Assembly: GCA_946481195.1 (NCBI GenBank)
Contig: CAMLNG010000108.1
Location: 1 to 9,691 of the forward strand
From: an uncultured Chromatiaceae bacterium
GTDB taxonomy: Bacteria > Pseudomonadota > Gammaproteobacteria > Enterobacterales > Alteromonadaceae
Reading direction: 5' to 3'
DNA: 9,691 nt
Shown here in pieces: positions 7,846-9,691 of this stretch (positions within the stretch are counted from its first letter, which is position 1; the number at the start of each line of letters is the position of its first letter). Made by a program: the position numbers and the translations under genes. A model generated the notes under the pieces. It ran no database searches. It had not been told where the DNA came from and saw only the letters and a program-made list of their open reading frames with translations.

Positions 7846-9204
7846 TTACCGCGTGCCTTCACGACGCAGCGCTGCTGGTGTGAAGTCGTTGTCTGACAAT
7901 TTCACTGAGAAATCATACATTTTGTCTTCGTTATCCAGACCGATAGCGATATAACGGCGTGAATTGAGATCATGATAGACTTCCAGCGTACTCCAGTGGG
8001 TCGGCACTTCATAGTAGTTCAGACCGTGTGCAACTGCGACGCGATACAACTCACCGCGCGCGTCATACAAATCTGCCACATGGATTTGCCAGCTGTCTTC
8101 GTCAATAAAAAACACCCGCTTGCCATAAACGTGGCGCATGCCGTCTTTCAGCGTTGCTTCTACCTGCCATACGCGGTGTTTTTCCCAGCGCACATACTCA
8201 GGATTGATATGGCCAGGTTTTAAGATATCTGCGTACTTGGCATCTTTACTATGCAGCTTGTAGCTGTTGTACGGGATATACATTTCTTTTTTGCCAACCA
8301 ATTTCCAGTTGTAACGGTCTGGTGAGCCGTTAAACATGTCGAAATCGTCCGTGGTGCGCAGACCATCCGATGCAGTACCTGGTGCATCATAGGCGACGTT
8401 TGGTGCGCGGCGTACCCGACGTTGACCGGTGTTATAAGTCCAGGCCTGACGTGGTGTTTTTACCTGGTCCATGGTTTCATGCACTAACAGTGCAGTACCA
8501 GCCAGACGCGCAGGTGTAGTTACGCTTTGTTTGAAGCGGAACAAAATATTTTCTGCCTGTAACGCTTCAGCAGTAGCTGCTTTATCAGAATATTTGAACA
8601 TGATTTGTTCATCAAAACCGATCAGCGTGTAATCACCGGTTGCTGTGGGAGCGGCCTGACCACCATTACGAGTCGCGGCAACACCACGGTAGCGTACTGT
8701 ATGGTTCCAGATGGCTTCCAGACCATTGGCAGGAATTGGGAACGGAATACCAAGAGCAGCATTGATAATGCCATTACCGCCCTGCACTAACTCCGCTTTG
8801 CCGGCGATGTTTTTGGTCGCATCGTAGACATACTGCGGGTAAGACGCAGTACGGCGGGTTTGATAGACGTTCATCTTATAGGTCGGATACAAATCAAACA
8901 GCGCTAACTGACCTGGTGACAACGTATCTTTATACTTTGCCAGATTTGATTTATCGATAGTAAACAGTACTTTATCGCCAGAGAACGGGTCCGGGTGATG
9001 ATCACCTGGTTTGTAACCGGCTGGTGCCGATGTAATACCACCTTCCCACGCCGGGATAGAACCGTCTTTGTTACCAGCCTTTTCCGCACCAAGCGGCGTT
9101 AAATCAGCGCCTAAACGGGCAACTTGATCCGGGGCAACTTTTGCAGCTGCAGAGCAGCTCAGTACCAGCGCAATGGCGCTCGATAACAGGGTGAGTTTTT
9201 TCAT
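7846..9204 (-). CDS. DUF1329 family periplasmic protein (LolA/LolB-like superfamily)
   Basis: This is a 452-residue exported protein of the DUF1329 family, often labelled 'outer membrane lipoprotein-sorting protein' because, as I recall, the family is grouped with LolA/LolB lipoprotein carriers; its biochemical role is unproven. MKKLTLLSSAIALVLSCSAAA is a signal peptide, most likely cut by signal peptidase I after Ala21. VLSC at 14-17 only weakly resembles a lipobox. Family hallmarks are the mature N-terminal segment LGADLTPLGAEKAGNKDGSIPAW (31-53), the aromatic stretch LYPTYKMNVYQTRRTASYP (105-123), IPFPIPANGLEAIWNH (153-168), RQAWTYNTGQRRVRRAP (252-268) and WQIHVADLYDARGELYRV (372-389). The length is normal for the family. 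The frame stays open to 9291, but the extra residues overlap the upstream gene and precede the signal peptide, so the ATG at 9204 is preferred. AAGGGA stands 12 bases upstream. It lies 19 bases after the DUF1302 stop, so the two are very probably co-transcribed. Confidence 0.93.
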   Translation of the reverse strand: MKKLTLLSSAIALVLSCSAAAKVAPDQVARLGADLTPLGAEKAGNKDGSIPAWEGGITSAPAGYKPGDHHPDPFSGDKVLFTIDKSNLAKYKDTLSPGQLALFDLYPTYKMNVYQTRRTASYPQYVYDATKNIAGKAELVQGGNGIINAALGIPFPIPANGLEAIWNHTVRYRGVAATRNGGQAAPTATGDYTLIGFDEQIMFKYSDKAATAEALQAENILFRFKQSVTTPARLAGTALLVHETMDQVKTPRQAWTYNTGQRRVRRAPNVAYDAPGTASDGLRTTDDFDMFNGSPDRYNWKLVGKKEMYIPYNSYKLHSKDAKYADILKPGHINPEYVRWEKHRVWQVEATLKDGMRHVYGKRVFFIDEDSWQIHVADLYDARGELYRVAVAHGLNYYEVPTHWSTLEVYHDLNSRRYIAIGLDNEDKMYDFSVKLSDNDFTPAALRREGTR

Positions 9205-9216
9205 AATTCTGTCTCG

Positions 9217-9222
9217 TCCCTT
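9217..9222 (-). promoter_or_regulatory. Ribosome binding site candidate of the DUF1329 gene
   Basis: AAGGGA on the minus strand ends 12 bases before the ATG at 9204. The spacing is longer than ideal, but it is the only purine-rich match of this strength in the 19-base gap. It supports the shorter, signal-peptide start. Confidence 0.5.
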
Positions 9223-9223
9223 C

Positions 9224-9691
9224 TTATAAAGAGTATTTGATGTTAAAAGACACGAAATCGCGGTCTTCGGTGTTGTTAGTAGTGCCGACACCGTCGAAAA
9301 ACGCGTTGTATGATAATTCAGCTGACCAGGCGTTCAGGTAGTCAAATGCCAATGAGTAACTAAGGGCTTTTTTGTCTTCTGAGAACATAAACAGCGGGTC
9401 TGGCGTAATACCGTTGACGTCATGCGAGAACGTCAGGCGTTGGGTCAGGTTGACGCCGGCCAATACGTTGTTGTAGTTGGCGATCGCAACCAGACGATAA
9501 CCCCAGGCTGATTTGGTTGGGAACGGGTTGGTTTCAGCGCCGTTTGACACCCCAGTGTGCAGACCAGTCTTCAGAATCAGCTGACCCTGTGCGTTTGTAC
9601 CCATCAATGGATAGCCGCTGCGGTCGGTATTTGGACCGTTCAGACGTAACACGTCCTGCGCCGGCATGTCTTTAATGTCGATACCACCAAT
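9224..9691 (-). CDS. DUF1302 family outer-membrane beta-barrel protein, C-terminal 155 residues only
   Basis: This is the C-terminal part of a DUF1302 protein, a family of large outer-membrane barrels whose genes usually sit next to DUF1329 genes. The frame is open to the right edge (IGGIDIKDMPAQ...), so the true start and signal peptide lie outside; the internal Met at 9667 is not a start. Alternating polar/hydrophobic strands fit a barrel: WGYRLVAIANYNN, VNLTQRLTFSHDVNG, LSYSLAFDYLN and WSAELSYNAFF. The protein ends FVSFNIKYSL, an alternating strand with aromatic residues that resembles the C-terminal signal read by the BAM assembly machine, although the last residue is Leu rather than the usual Phe. 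It is the first gene of the set seen here and is followed after 19 bases by DUF1329. It probably provides the outer-membrane step for whatever the module moves. Confidence 0.87.
   Translation of the reverse strand: MGGIDIKDMPAQDVLRLNGPNTDRSGYPLMGTNAQGQLILKTGLHTGVSNGAETNPFPTKSAWGYRLVAIANYNNVLAGVNLTQRLTFSHDVNGITPDPLFMFSEDKKALSYSLAFDYLNAWSAELSYNAFFDGVGTTNNTEDRDFVSFNIKYSL

Noticed and set aside
7846..9204. DUF1329 protein as a lipoprotein through VLSC at residues 14-17
   Set aside because: Leu at -2 is unusual for a lipobox, and the AAA site that follows, as in family members, fits ordinary signal peptidase I cleavage better.
9205..9291. Upstream ATG at 9291 as the start of the DUF1329 gene
   Set aside because: It would overlap the DUF1302 coding region by 68 bases and put 29 residues before a classic signal peptide; 9204 is preferred.

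Overview
The window looks like a chromosomal segment of a free-living gammaproteobacterium of moderate GC (about half G+C by eye). The long NAD-dependent glutamate dehydrogenase and the DUF1302/DUF1329/YCF48-like/MMPL gene set are both typical of Pseudomonas-, Shewanella- and Rheinheimera-like bacteria. The exact genus cannot be fixed from the sequence alone. Every gene I can support lies on the minus strand. Coding density is high, and I see no RNA gene, mobile element, CRISPR array or attachment site.

Layout in the direction of transcription (right to left). The window opens inside a DUF1302 outer-membrane barrel protein (9691-9224, 5' part missing). After 19 bases comes a DUF1329 periplasmic protein (9204-7846). 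A strong intrinsic terminator hairpin (about 7800-7831) follows. Next are a YCF48-like secreted beta-propeller protein (7768-6746) and, 2 bases further on, a 772-residue RND/MMPL-family inner-membrane transporter (6743-4425). A 271-base intergenic stretch (4154-4424) holds a second hairpin pair, including a GNRA-loop terminator, then a candidate GntR-type operator and candidate promoter elements. Last is a large NAD-specific glutamate dehydrogenase (4153-2), whose last 200 or so residues run off the left edge.

The four right-hand genes look like one functional module placed across the envelope: an RND pump in the inner membrane, two exported periplasmic proteins (one in a family that I recall being related to the LolA/LolB lipoprotein carriers, one a beta-propeller), and an outer-membrane barrel. 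The likeliest reading is movement of a hydrophobic molecule between the membranes or out of the cell. The substrate is unknown, and this set is the least understood biology in the window. The terminator in the middle of the module implies that the barrel and DUF1329 proteins are made in excess over the propeller and pump.

The glutamate dehydrogenase is a separate transcription unit for glutamate catabolism (glutamate to 2-oxoglutarate). A TGGT-N3-ACCA palindrome upstream suggests control by a FadR/PdhR-type GntR regulator, but this is only a sequence match.
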